Below are positions 1 to 8,435 of a stretch of DNA of 35,878 nucleotides, one piece after another. The notes below the pieces were generated by a model that was given only the letters and a program-made list of their open reading frames with translations, was not told the origin of the DNA and did no database searches. Location: contig JAUXFX010000009.1 of the NCBI GenBank assembly GCA_030622635.1, positions 1-35,878 of the forward strand. The letters run 5' to 3'. The position numbers were made by a program, and so were the translations under genes. Every line of letters starts with the position of its first letter. Position 1 is the first letter of the stretch. This stretch comes from Bacteroidota bacterium (GTDB lineage Bacteria > Bacteroidota > Bacteroidia > Bacteroidales > JADFUO01).

Positions 1-172
1 GCACCGCAGGGTAGCTATGTTTGGATGAGATAAGTGCTGAAAGCATCTAAGCACGAAACTTAGCCCAAGATGAGACTTCCTTTAAGGGTCGTTGTAGACT
101 ACGACGTTGATAGGCTGCAGGTGTAAAGGCAGTAATGTCAAAGCCAAGCAGTACTAATTACCCGTATACTTT
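1..172 (+). rRNA. rrl: 23S ribosomal RNA, 3' end (partial)
   Basis: The first ~170 bases are the 3' terminal part of a large-subunit rRNA. They contain the conserved stretches GGATGAGATAAGTGCTGAAAG and, at the end, GTACTAATTACCCGTA, which is the usual 3' end region of bacterial 23S rRNA. The gene is cut by the window start. The exact 3' end is estimated from the family pattern and could be off by several bases. It is followed by an AT-rich spacer and a 5S gene in the same direction, so this is the tail of an rRNA operon. Confidence 0.95.
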
Positions 173-264
173 CTTATTTTTATTGTTTTTAATAGCATTC
201 TAACTTTGTATTTTCTTTCATATATATGTCATAAAATATCATTTTTTAAAGAAATTAAAGATCT

Positions 265-376
<112 letters not shown>

Positions 377-386
377 TTTATAAAAG

Positions 387-415
387 TCCTCCGAATATTC
401 GGGGGATTTTTTTTT
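387..415 (+). terminator. Rho-independent terminator of the rRNA operon
   Basis: An inverted repeat (TCCTCCGAAT / ATTCGGGGGA, one G-T wobble) is followed directly by a run of nine T. It lies 10 bases after the 5S gene and ends rRNA transcription before the porin gene. Confidence 0.9.
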
Positions 416-511
416 GCCTTCTCTTTATATTATGTCTTTAAATAACTAATTTTGACAAAAATATAATCAGTGATTATTCGTTTTTTTAAATATATAATTT
501 TAATTCATAAA

Positions 512-2419
512 ATGTCATTCCTTAGAAAAGTAATATATATATTTACTATATTTATTTTAATTTCTTCAAATATTTATGCTGATGAGGGTGACACTCTTCA
601 ACAAAAAGTTGATTCTTCCGCAGTTTTTTATTTTTATGATAACCCTGATAGTGCTGCATTTTCAAAACTCTATTATATTGATACTATATTAACCGGCTTT
701 CAGCAATATGATCCAATATCAAAACATGGCAGATTTTATGCAGGTCTCGGAAACATCGGCTTAGCCCATCATAACATGATTTATAAGCCTTTTATCTCAA
801 ATGAATTTGATTTTGGGATTCACTCATTTGACAGATATCTATATAAAAATAAAACTGTAAAATATTACCGGCTTTTTATTCCTTATACCAAGTTATACTA
901 TGAAAACGGAGCAAAAAAGGAACAATTTTTCAGAGTAACTCATAGTCAGAATATTGCACGGCAATTTACAATCGGCTTAGATTTCCGTTTCATTCATTCA
1001 CCGGGATATTACGAGAGACAAAAATCAGATGATAAAAATCTTTTTATTACCGGTCAATATTACACTAAAAATAATCGCTATGGAATAATTGCCAATTATA
1101 TACACGATAAATTAATTGTTGAAGAAAACGGAGGAATTCAATCCGATAGTGTTTTTGAAAATAATATTGAAACCGACAAAAAACTTATTGATATTAACTT
1201 ACAAGACGCTCAAAATAAAATTAAGGAAGCCAGTATATTTTTTAATCAGTATTTTTATTTATCAAAAATTTCAAAGAATAATACCACAGATACTATTCCC
1301 AAAAAACAGAAACTCGATTTGGGCAGGATATCTCATTCGTTTTCTTGGTCAAGAAATCAATTTCTTTATGAAGACGAAAACCCGGCAAGTGTGTTTTACC
1401 AAAAATACGATTCAATAATTGATTCAACACTAACTCACGATTCAACTTATGTTATTAAAATTAAAAATCAACTTACATGGTCAAATTTAGGATTTAATGA
1501 TAAACTTGAAGACAAAATATTTTATCTGTATTTTAACTTAAATTATCAATATATTGAAATCGGAGGATATGCCCCAACAAAATATTTCAGTCAATTAATT
1601 CCTTCAGGTGGTTTCTCGGTTTTTATATTAAAAAGTTTTCGGCTTAATTTTAATGCCGGTTATACTTTTGGCGATTATAATAATGGAGGTTTTAAAGCTC
1701 AGGCTCAGATAGATCAGTTTATCGGGAACAAGAATAAAAATCTCGGTTTGTTAAAACTTAAAGCAACATATTCAAATCAAATACCATCCTATTATTATCA
1801 GCATTATGATGCAAACAATTTCAGATGGGATAATAATCTTAAGAAACAAAAATTTATTCTTGCCGGAGTTGAATACAGCTATAAAACTTTAAAACTTGGC
1901 GCCAATTTATACCAGCTTGAAAATTTTGTGTATTTTGATACACTTGCAAAACCTAATCAATTTGAAAAATCGTTTAATGTTATCAGTGCATTTATTTACA
2001 AGAATTTCAAAATCGGTAAGTTTGGAATTGATAACAAATTTATTTATCAGAATGTTTCCAATTCCAATGTTTTGCGACTTCCTGAACTAACAGCTAATGT
2101 CACTGTCCATTTCACACAAAATTTATTTCAAAATGCAGCAATTATTCAGCCAGGAATTAATGTATATTACTTCACAGATTATTATGCCAATGCTTATATG
2201 CCTGCTTTACGGAGCTTTTATATTCAGAATGAGAAAAATATCGGAAACTGTTTTTATGCAGATGTATTTCTTAATCTTAAAATAAAAAGAGTCCTTTTCT
2301 TTGTTAAATACCAACATTTTAATGCTAATTTTTCAGGTTATAATTACTATACTGTACCTCATTATCCCATGCAGGATGCAGCATTTAAATTAGGGATTAG
2401 CTGGAGATTTTATGATTAA
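512..2419 (+). CDS. Putative outer-membrane porin (Porin_10-like beta-barrel)
   Basis: This looks like the Bacteroidota-specific 'putative porin' family. After a signal peptide (MSFLRKVIYIF...NIYA), the mature part begins with a DSA-type segment and a 'GNIGLAHHNMIYKP' motif. The rest is alternating aromatic/hydrophobic strands and it ends in an aromatic-rich strand (LGISWRFYD), typical of an outer-membrane barrel whose last residue pattern is read by the BAM machinery. The ORF track starts at a GTG at 470. I prefer the ATG at 512 (635 aa) because it gives a clean signal peptide. Substrate and function are unknown. It stands alone between the rRNA operon and a repeat-rich gap. Confidence 0.75.
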   Translation: MSFLRKVIYIFTIFILISSNIYADEGDTLQQKVDSSAVFYFYDNPDSAAFSKLYYIDTILTGFQQYDPISKHGRFYAGLGNIGLAHHNMIYKPFISNEFDFGIHSFDRYLYKNKTVKYYRLFIPYTKLYYENGAKKEQFFRVTHSQNIARQFTIGLDFRFIHSPGYYERQKSDDKNLFITGQYYTKNNRYGIIANYIHDKLIVEENGGIQSDSVFENNIETDKKLIDINLQDAQNKIKEASIFFNQYFYLSKISKNNTTDTIPKKQKLDLGRISHSFSWSRNQFLYEDENPASVFYQKYDSIIDSTLTHDSTYVIKIKNQLTWSNLGFNDKLEDKIFYLYFNLNYQYIEIGGYAPTKYFSQLIPSGGFSVFILKSFRLNFNAGYTFGDYNNGGFKAQAQIDQFIGNKNKNLGLLKLKATYSNQIPSYYYQHYDANNFRWDNNLKKQKFILAGVEYSYKTLKLGANLYQLENFVYFDTLAKPNQFEKSFNVISAFIYKNFKIGKFGIDNKFIYQNVSNSNVLRLPELTANVTVHFTQNLFQNAAIIQPGINVYYFTDYYANAYMPALRSFYIQNEKNIGNCFYADVFLNLKIKRVLFFVKYQHFNANFSGYNYYTVPHYPMQDAAFKLGISWRFYD

Positions 2420-2447
2420 AATATCCACTAAGAAAAAGTTGGGTTAG

Positions 2448-2569
2448 AAATAAGGGGAATCCATACAGACGCCCTGCGGTCGTAAGGGAAATAAGGGAAA
2501 TAAGGGAAATAGCCTTTAGCCTTTTCACTTTAGCTTTTAGCCTTTCGCTTTTGGCTTTTAGCTTTTTAT
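2448..2569. repeat. Composite intergenic repeat: AAGGGAAAT array plus GCTTTTAGCC array
   Basis: In order this stretch holds TAAGGGGAAT, one CCATACRGAC-type element, three copies of (A)TAAGGGAAA, and then several imperfect copies of AGCCTTTAGC / TTTTAGCCTTT. Read on the other strand it is GCTAAAAG...AAAGGC followed by TTTCCCTTA. The same two-part arrangement occurs at 12936-13014 and 28850-28965, so it is a dispersed family rather than chance low complexity. Confidence 0.7.
2458..2482 (+). repeat. CCATACGG-family dispersed element, copy 1
   Basis: The sequence ATCCATACAGACGCCCTGCG plus GTCG resembles the second half of the copy at 25082-25129 (CATACGGACTCCTTTGGTCG). It also matches the inverted copy at 28970-28993. 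All copies are intergenic. Confidence 0.6.
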
Positions 2570-2680
2570 TAACCGGCTTCTTTCACAAAAAGTCAGTTTT
2601 CTTTAGAGTATTTTGTGTGTCCACTCCAATAATATTGGGTTTTTTTGTGTATGCTATCCAAAAATATCCAATTATTTTGT

Positions 2681-2688
2681 TATATTTG
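2681..2688 (+). promoter_or_regulatory. Candidate -7 box for the AAA/DUF4143 gene
   Basis: TATATTTG matches the Bacteroidota TAnnTTTG -7 consensus and lies 32 bases before the ATG at 2720. No good TTTG -33 box was seen at the right spacing, so the call is tentative. Confidence 0.4.
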
Positions 2689-2719
2689 CAATAATTATAC
2701 AAAAACAAATAAATGAATT

Positions 2720-3973
2720 ATGTTTAAAAAACGATTGATTTATAATGATATATTAAATCATTTAGAAAAAAAAGAATTTACAATAATAACAGGTGCAAGG
2801 AGTACTGGTAAAACAACTATTCTTTTAGAAATTTATAAACAATTAAAAACAAAGAAAAAAAATGTTTGGTTTGTATCATTTGAAAATGAAGAAATACTCA
2901 GAAGTATTAATCAACATCCTGAAAAATTATTTCAGTTTACGGATCAACCGTCAAGTATTCTTGAAGAAAACCAGGAATATTCAGAAAGGATAATTGTTTT
3001 AATAGATGAAATTCAATATGCCAATAATCCATCTAACTTCCTGAAATATTTATATGATCAATATAATCCTAATCTGAAAATTATAGCAACAGGAAGCAGT
3101 GCTTTTTATTTAGATAAAAAATTCAAAGATTCACTTGCAGGTCGTAAACGAATATTTGTTTTAAAAACACTAAATTTTGAAGAATATTTGATTTTTAAAG
3201 AAAAACACACGCTAATTAATGAATTGCATGAAATAAGGAATCGCGATAAATATCTTTCGATTAATTACAATAAACTTCTTCAATTATTTGATGATTTTTT
3301 GAATTATGGTGGGTATCCCGCAGTTGTTCTATCGAAAAGCAAGGAAGAAAAAATTGAAAAACTCACAGAATTAAAAAATGCTTATATAAAAAGAGATTTA
3401 ACAGAATCGGGTGTTAATAATGAAACGGCATTTTATAGCTTAATGGTTCTATTATCCGGACAAACAGGGAATATGCTTAATAAAAACGAATATGCTAAGC
3501 TTTTACGAATTGATAATAAAACTATTGAAAACTATATTTTTATTTTGCAAAAATGTTTTTATATCAGCCTTGTCAGGCCATTTTATACTAATATTAAGAA
3601 AGAGTTGATTAAGATGCCAAAGATATATTTTAACGATCTTGGATTAAGAAATATTCTTATCAATAGATTTTATACAATTGAAAATCGTGAAGATAAAGGA
3701 CAAATACTTGAAAATTATACTTATATCAGGTTAAATGAATTATATTCAGAAGATGATATTAAATTTTGGCGAACAACACAGCAAAATGAAGTTGACTTTA
3801 TAGTAACAGAATCATACAGAAAAGGAAAAGCAATTGAAGTAAAATATAATGCTGCCACATTAAAATCTTCAAAATATAATGCTTTTAAAAAATATTATCC
3901 GAATTATCCGTTACAATATATTTGTTATAAAACAGAAAATCTGAATATTGCTTTACCAGTATTAAAATTATAG
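2720..3973 (+). CDS. AAA family ATPase with DUF4143 domain
   Basis: This is a 417-aa protein of the AAA_14 plus DUF4143 type. The N-terminal ATPase has a Walker A motif (GARSTGKTT, ~residues 25-33), a Walker B motif (IIVLIDEIQ, ~93-101) and a sensor-like 'ATGSSAFYL' segment. The middle/C-terminal half is a winged-helix-like region (YAKLLRIDNKTIENYIFIL). It is followed by NEVDFIV...AIEVKYN, a D...ExK pattern seen in PD-(D/E)XK nuclease-like folds at the end of this family. Length is normal. Such genes are common, mobile and poorly understood in Bacteroidota, and they often sit alone. Here it is flanked on both sides by dispersed repeats, which fits horizontal gain. The physiological role is unknown. 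Confidence 0.88.
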   Translation: MFKKRLIYNDILNHLEKKEFTIITGARSTGKTTILLEIYKQLKTKKKNVWFVSFENEEILRSINQHPEKLFQFTDQPSSILEENQEYSERIIVLIDEIQYANNPSNFLKYLYDQYNPNLKIIATGSSAFYLDKKFKDSLAGRKRIFVLKTLNFEEYLIFKEKHTLINELHEIRNRDKYLSINYNKLLQLFDDFLNYGGYPAVVLSKSKEEKIEKLTELKNAYIKRDLTESGVNNETAFYSLMVLLSGQTGNMLNKNEYAKLLRIDNKTIENYIFILQKCFYISLVRPFYTNIKKELIKMPKIYFNDLGLRNILINRFYTIENREDKGQILENYTYIRLNELYSEDDIKFWRTTQQNEVDFIVTESYRKGKAIEVKYNAATLKSSKYNAFKKYYPNYPLQYICYKTENLNIALPVLKL

Positions 3974-4019
3974 TAACCAATCAGTATTAAATTTTCTTGA
4001 CAAATATTATTATTTGGGA

Positions 4020-4047
4020 AATCCATCCATACTAACTTCGTGTCGCT
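4020..4047 (+). repeat. CCATACGG-family dispersed element, copy 2 (diverged)
   Basis: ATCCATCCATACTAACTTCG resembles the start of the copy at 25082 (ATCCATCCATACGGATTTGC). It lies between the ATPase gene and the MITE-like element. Confidence 0.45.
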
Positions 4048-4101
4048 TTTGTCTTTTATCTTCCAGTTTATGTGTGTTAGGGTTTGTAGGAAGATTCAAT
4101 T

Positions 4102-4258
4102 TAGTGTTCGTCCATAAAGTAAGTGATTTTTTGATTTCAGAATAACGATTAACAATTTATGATTTTAGAAGTATTTGAAAATCATAAATCTAAAATCTGC
4201 AATCCTTGTTCGTAAATCAATTTTTAATAAATACTTCGACATTATAGACAAACACTAT
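4102..4258. mobile_element. MITE-like element with imperfect terminal inverted repeats
   Basis: The left end TAGTGTTCGTCCATAA (from 4102) and the reverse complement of the right end, TAGTGTTTGTCTATAA, agree at 14 of 16 positions. Internal A+T-rich sequence encodes nothing. The right end runs into the stop codon of the djlA-like gene, so an insertion may have supplied that gene's last codon(s). No convincing target-site duplication was seen. Confidence 0.5.
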
Positions 4259-5127
4259 TTCATCCCCCTTTGCTTCTTAATTTCCCTATAAGCTCCATTA
4301 AGTTTCTGAAATTTTTCTTTGGCTGCTTTTTTAAATTCCTCGCCAAGATGTGCTACTTTATCAGGATGGTATTTTGTTGCCATTTTATGATATGCTTTTT
4401 TCACCTCTTCATCAGTGGCATTGGATGTTACTTCAAGAATCTTATAGGCACTATCAGTTTCTTTAACAAACATTGCTCTTACCGACTGGTAATCGTTCCT
4501 GCTTATTCCAAGATAACCTGCTATCAGGTCAATGATATCAAGCTCACGTACATGAATTTGTCCGTCAGCCATTGAAATACCAAAAAGAAAATGCAAAAGC
4601 TGAAGCCGGGAAGCATATTCCATGTATTGCCTTACCTGCATACTGACGTTATAAACATTAATTTCCTGCTTCAAAATTTCACGCAACAACTTAATATTTC
4701 TTTCAGCTACACTAACACCAAACTGTTGAATAAAAAAACTTTTAACATAATCCAGTTCCGAACGTAAAACTTTACCGTCTGCTTTCATCACGGCAGCAGC
4801 AAGTATGAGCAGGCTAACACTGAAATCAGCAGGTTGCGTTTGAGTTTGACCCGGACTGTATGCATATTGTCCGCTTTGCATTCTATCATACATTGAACCG
4901 AAAACAAAACCAAGTATTCCGCCAATTGGTCCGCCAAAAGCCCAGCCAAGTCCCCCTCCTACCCATTTCCCATAACCGGATTTTTTCCGGGTGCGATTCA
5001 CATTTCCTTTATCATCATAAGAATTACTACTCTTTGAGTCTGTTCCGGATGCTGTACTTTTTTTATTCATATTTATGATAAAATATATCACAACACCAAT
5101 TACTAATATTATGATTAGATATGACAT
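4255..5127 (-). CDS. djlA: DjlA-like membrane-anchored co-chaperone (TerB domain plus J domain)
   Basis: The 290-aa product has one N-terminal membrane segment ([17 protein letters not shown], residues ~4-20) and a glycine-rich stretch (~50-80, [14 protein letters not shown]). It then has a helical TerB-type domain (~100-215, '[11 protein letters not shown]...' and 'ISMADGQI', the paired acidic motifs of TerB) and a C-terminal J domain (~222-288) with the HPD tripeptide in 'YHPDKV'. This is the domain order of DjlA, an inner-membrane DnaK co-chaperone that stimulates DnaK ATPase activity. The gene stands alone on the minus strand. Its stop codon lies at the edge of a MITE-like inverted repeat, so the extreme C-terminus may have been altered. 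Client proteins cannot be deduced. Confidence 0.85.
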   Translation of the reverse strand: MSYLIIILVIGVVIYFIINMNKKSTASGTDSKSSNSYDDKGNVNRTRKKSGYGKWVGGGLGWAFGGPIGGILGFVFGSMYDRMQSGQYAYSPGQTQTQPADFSVSLLILAAAVMKADGKVLRSELDYVKSFFIQQFGVSVAERNIKLLREILKQEINVYNVSMQVRQYMEYASRLQLLHFLFGISMADGQIHVRELDIIDLIAGYLGISRNDYQSVRAMFVKETDSAYKILEVTSNATDEEVKKAYHKMATKYHPDKVAHLGEEFKKAAKEKFQKLNGAYREIKKQRGMK

Positions 5128-5175
5128 ACAAGTTGATTTTATTAGTAAATATTTGGTCGGTTTAACATTTCTTAT

Positions 5176-5220
5176 TCCAATAAATATGGAATAATGGAAT
5201 GATGGAATAATTTAATAATG
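5176..5220. repeat. Short GGAATAATGGAATGAT-type simple repeat
   Basis: The stretch AATATGGAATAATGGAATGATGGAATAATTTAATAATG is a run of related 8-9 base units in the gap between djlA and the saccharopine dehydrogenase gene. Similar TTCCATTATTCCAG units lie at 28945-29005. Confidence 0.5.
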
Positions 5221-5310
5221 AAAATGTTCATTTGTGTCATCATCTTATTCTTGGCAAAAACATTCCTGTCTTCTTTTGATATTCAATATATTTTTCACCA
5301 AACAATTTTA

Positions 5311-6648
5311 TCATTTAATATTCTCTATCAAAGGCAATCCGTACCTCTCAACCATTTTAATGTTCATAGTTTCAAGTTGGTTAAGTATTGGGTTGTAAAT
5401 TTCAGGGATTACGGGAATATATACTCCGGTTACATTGATCTTTCCTTCCAAAATCATATCCACTGCGCATGCAGCAGGCAATGCAACTGTTCTTGCAATT
5501 GATGTATCGGTTTTTAAAGTACCAAAATCAAGCATGTTTGATTTAATTACTTCTTTTTTGCCATCCGGATACTTTGCCAGGAAAGTGTGTTGCATAACCA
5601 CCATATCCCTTTCATTTTCACCAATCATCATTTTTGAGATCATTAAATCGGATGTAACTTCAAACGGTGAATCTTCTTTGCGGTTCATTGGCTCATTTGA
5701 AAATAATCCAAGCCATTGCATAGCAATAACAGGATTTGAATCTTCTCCAATACCTAATTTTTTAGCAACTTTTTTTGCAATATTATCTGAATTTTCAGCT
5801 CCTGTCATTTTAGCCATAAAATCAGCATAAGACATGCCTTCCATATTCATTTTATCGTAAGATAGCAGGTTAACGGATTTGAAAACATCCATTATTTCAC
5901 ACCATTTATCATAACGGAAAGTACCGCGAAACATGGTTTTTGTTTCAGGAATACCATAAATTTCAATATAAGGTATTGAGTCCCTGTTAGGATATACTTC
6001 CAACTCTCCTACTTCGGGAAAATCAACTTTTATCGGATTTTTAAAAAGGTCTTCTGTGGGAACATAAATCACTTCTCCATGAAGAAGGTATTTTCCATCA
6101 TTATTTCCAGCCATTACAACTCCTTTTGGTGCCCAGGAAAATTTATAATTGAACGGATTTTTTTCTACTTCAGGGGCAACCAATGCTCCACAAAACGAAT
6201 AAAACTCCTCAACTTCACCATTTTTGTCATGAATATGGTCAATAATTCGCATTGCCGACATGTGGTCAATTCCGGGGTCAACACCAATTTCATTCAAAAT
6301 AATCACTCCGGCTTTTTTTGCTTCCTGGTCAAGTGCTTTCATTTCGGGCTTAACATAGGAAGTTGTTACCATATTTTTTTTGTGTTTGATACACATTTTT
6401 GCAACCATCAGATGATAAGCGAAAGGTAATAGACTAACAGAAATGTCATTTTCTGCAATAAGTTTGTCAAGCGTTTCTTTGTCGTCAACCGTCCATGCAA
6501 GCGACTTTCCATTAGGATGTCCTGCAATCATTTTATCAGCTTTTGATTTTGTTCGGGTAGCCACAGTTACCTGATAACCTTTACTTAATAAATAAGTAAC
6601 CATTGGTTTTACAACCATTCCAGCTCCAAAAATAAGTACTTTTTTCAT
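5311..6648 (-). CDS. Saccharopine dehydrogenase (glutamate-forming type; LYS9/AASS C-terminal-like)
   Basis: The 445-aa protein starts with a Rossmann nucleotide-binding motif (VLIFGAGMVVKP, residues 4-15) followed by the saccharopine dehydrogenase signatures 'SLLPFAYH', 'NEIGVDPGIDHM' and 'FCGALVAPEVEKNPFNYKFSW'. These match the C-terminal half of the bifunctional LKR/SDH enzyme. The expected reaction is saccharopine + NAD(P)+ + H2O to glutamate + 2-aminoadipate-6-semialdehyde in the cytoplasm. The upstream neighbour on the same strand encodes the partner enzyme, which makes the assignment much safer. The 186-base gap between the two contains simple ATCATTCT repeats, so co-transcription is likely but not certain. 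Cofactor preference cannot be read from sequence alone. Confidence 0.88.
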   Translation of the reverse strand: MKKVLIFGAGMVVKPMVTYLLSKGYQVTVATRTKSKADKMIAGHPNGKSLAWTVDDKETLDKLIAENDISVSLLPFAYHLMVAKMCIKHKKNMVTTSYVKPEMKALDQEAKKAGVIILNEIGVDPGIDHMSAMRIIDHIHDKNGEVEEFYSFCGALVAPEVEKNPFNYKFSWAPKGVVMAGNNDGKYLLHGEVIYVPTEDLFKNPIKVDFPEVGELEVYPNRDSIPYIEIYGIPETKTMFRGTFRYDKWCEIMDVFKSVNLLSYDKMNMEGMSYADFMAKMTGAENSDNIAKKVAKKLGIGEDSNPVIAMQWLGLFSNEPMNRKEDSPFEVTSDLMISKMMIGENERDMVVMQHTFLAKYPDGKKEVIKSNMLDFGTLKTDTSIARTVALPAACAVDMILEGKINVTGVYIPVIPEIYNPILNQLETMNIKMVERYGLPLIENIK

Positions 6649-6745
6649 TTTAGTTTTTTTTCAATTATTATATAATTTATTTAAGATTTATAGTTCTACT
6701 ATTATTTTTGTGAAAAATGCGTAAATGCATAATTGATTAAAATAA

Positions 6746-6797
6746 TCATTTAATCATTCTATCATTTTATTTATCATTTTATCATTCTATCATTTAA
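6746..6797. repeat. ATCATTCTATCATTTTAT simple repeat
   Basis: Imperfect tandem copies of ATCATT(C/T)TATC fill part of the gap between the two saccharopine-pathway genes. No coding or obvious regulatory role is visible. Confidence 0.6.
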
Positions 6798-6834
6798 TCC
6801 ATTACCCGTTAAATTCGTAGTAGAACCAGATTTA

Positions 6835-8142
6835 TTATAAATACTCAGCAATATATTCATAATCAGGAGTTAATTTACCCTGATGCAAAATAACAGCTTT
6901 TTTAACCGGATTTGGTAGATTCAAAAGTTCAAAAGGTATATCATAATCTGCTGTTGCAATTGCTTTTACATATTTAAGAAAAGTGTCTCCAAAATAAATT
7001 GAGGATTCGCGTGGTAATTCGCTTGGTAAAATATCAACCGGCATTATCATAATGCCTTCGCCTTCATGCCCCATAGTTGGTTTTCTTGTAAACGGATTAT
7101 AAATAAAAACCGGATCTTCAATTTCTGTGCCCTTATGTGTACATTCTATTGATCCGTCCTGATCGCAGGTAATATCACCAATAACCGTCAATTTCGGATT
7201 ACCTTCTTTATATATTTTTTCAAGATAATCTTTAGTAATAATTCTCGGATAACGTTCATCCCAATACATGCAATTCATTAAAACAGTCAAATGATTGATA
7301 TATTTTTCAAACTGGTCTTTATATTTTTCCGGATGAGCATAATAATCCTGCAAGTCAAATTCCATATTGTTATTTAACGGCTCTGACAAATCTTCCTCTT
7401 TAAAAATAATTTTATAAATAACATTGTCAGGAAGGTCCGATCTGTTTTTCAAATCCAACAACCCTGAAGGTGATATTTCTTTTACAGGCAATAAATTTGT
7501 AATTTCCTGTGCACCCGTTGAAACATTACCATAACCTGTAAATCCTATAGTTAAGGGAGTTAACTCTTTTGGCAAGCCTTTCTCTGCAATTTCAAAACCA
7601 ACTTTTGAAATATCATTTTTAGCTTCTTCCAGCGAATCATAAAGATGTGATTGTTTTATTTTGATAAAAGGTGTTTCAAAACCAAAATATTTTAAACGCA
7701 AACCTAAGGACCATAAAGAATTGATCATTCCTGCCAGGCCAGCATATTTCCCGAAAAATATCAGTCTCCTCCCCTGCTCATCCATTATTTTTTCATAGTC
7801 AATGAGATTGATTTTTTCCTCTATCATTTTTTTGAGCATGGGCATATTATATTCCTGTCCTTTAATTACATGCGAAAAGAATATGTATGTTTTTCCATTT
7901 TCAAAATAAGATTCTGGTATTTCTTTTACACCAAAAATCACGGGAGCTTTTTTCAAATCATTTGTAATTATTGCTCCTGCTTTCTCAAATTCTTCATCTT
8001 TAAAAATTCTTTTCGGTGAGCTTTCAACTAAAACTTCCAGATTCTGATTTTTTGTTAAATATTTAACATGTTTAGGAGTAAGCGGTACACGCCTTTCCAT
8101 AACATATTTATCCTCATGACGAATTCCAATAATATTATTCAT
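6835..8142 (-). CDS. Lysine-ketoglutarate reductase (saccharopine-forming; LKR/AASS N-terminal-like)
   Basis: The 435-aa product matches the N-terminal half of eukaryotic AASS. It begins with 'GIRHEDKYVMERRVPLTP' (alanine dehydrogenase/PNT N-terminal fold) and continues with 'FFSHVIKGQE', 'LIDYEKIMDEQGRRLIFFG', 'KYAGLAGMINSLWSLGLRL', and the nucleotide-binding 'GFTGYGNVSTGAQEI'. Expected reaction: L-lysine + 2-oxoglutarate + NADPH to saccharopine. Together with the next gene it forms the saccharopine route of lysine catabolism as two separate polypeptides. Length is that expected for a stand-alone reductase. It is transcribed away from ppdK. Conserved residues look intact and nothing suggests decay. 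Confidence 0.9.
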   Translation of the reverse strand: MNNIIGIRHEDKYVMERRVPLTPKHVKYLTKNQNLEVLVESSPKRIFKDEEFEKAGAIITNDLKKAPVIFGVKEIPESYFENGKTYIFFSHVIKGQEYNMPMLKKMIEEKINLIDYEKIMDEQGRRLIFFGKYAGLAGMINSLWSLGLRLKYFGFETPFIKIKQSHLYDSLEEAKNDISKVGFEIAEKGLPKELTPLTIGFTGYGNVSTGAQEITNLLPVKEISPSGLLDLKNRSDLPDNVIYKIIFKEEDLSEPLNNNMEFDLQDYYAHPEKYKDQFEKYINHLTVLMNCMYWDERYPRIITKDYLEKIYKEGNPKLTVIGDITCDQDGSIECTHKGTEIEDPVFIYNPFTRKPTMGHEGEGIMIMPVDILPSELPRESSIYFGDTFLKYVKAIATADYDIPFELLNLPNPVKKAVILHQGKLTPDYEYIAEYL

Positions 8143-8243
8143 TCTTTAATTTTTTCATAAATTATTAAGTTTCTGAATCCCGTTGCCATATGTTTAGATT
8201 AATTAATAATTATTTCTTTATTTGTAACATATCAACTGCCAAT

Positions 8244-8259
8244 TGCCGACTGCTGACTG
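8244..8259 (+). repeat. 16-bp inverted pair, left copy (flanks ppdK-pckA)
   Basis: TGCCGACTGCTGACTG here is the exact reverse complement of 12907-12922. The surrounding AACTGCC...GACTGCCG is itself a short tandem of CTGCC-type units. The two copies bracket the ppdK-pckA pair. Confidence 0.75.
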
Positions 8260-8375
8260 CCGTTTATACCTTTGACCCTAATACAGTTATACTTCCTTAC
8301 AGAGTTTATCTGAATTATGGCAGGCAAACATACAAAATTTTTTAACAAATGATAATTTCCTGATATATATTTTTG

Positions 8376-8383
8376 TATTTTTG
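8376..8383 (+). promoter_or_regulatory. Candidate -7 box of ppdK
   Basis: TATTTTTG fits the Bacteroidota TAnnTTTG consensus. Transcription would begin near 8390, inside the N-terminal extension of the ORF-track version of ppdK, which supports the ATG at 8436 as the true start. No clear -33 box is visible. Confidence 0.4.
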
Positions 8384-8435
8384 CATGCTTAAAATTAAAC
8401 TGGTTAAAAATCAATTAAATAATTTAAAAAATAAA

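Noticed and set aside
470-511. GTG start at 470 for the porin
   Set aside because: It adds 14 residues before a normal signal peptide; the ATG at 512 gives the expected N-terminus.
6693-6826. Inverted GTTCTACTA / TAGTAGAAC pair around the ATCATTCT repeat
   Set aside because: Only 9 bp are exact and the outer sequence diverges quickly; in A+T-rich DNA this is not enough to call an element.
8232-8414. 60-aa ORF between the lysine reductase and ppdK genes
   Set aside because: It covers the CTGCC repeat and the ppdK promoter region and has no motif or signal.
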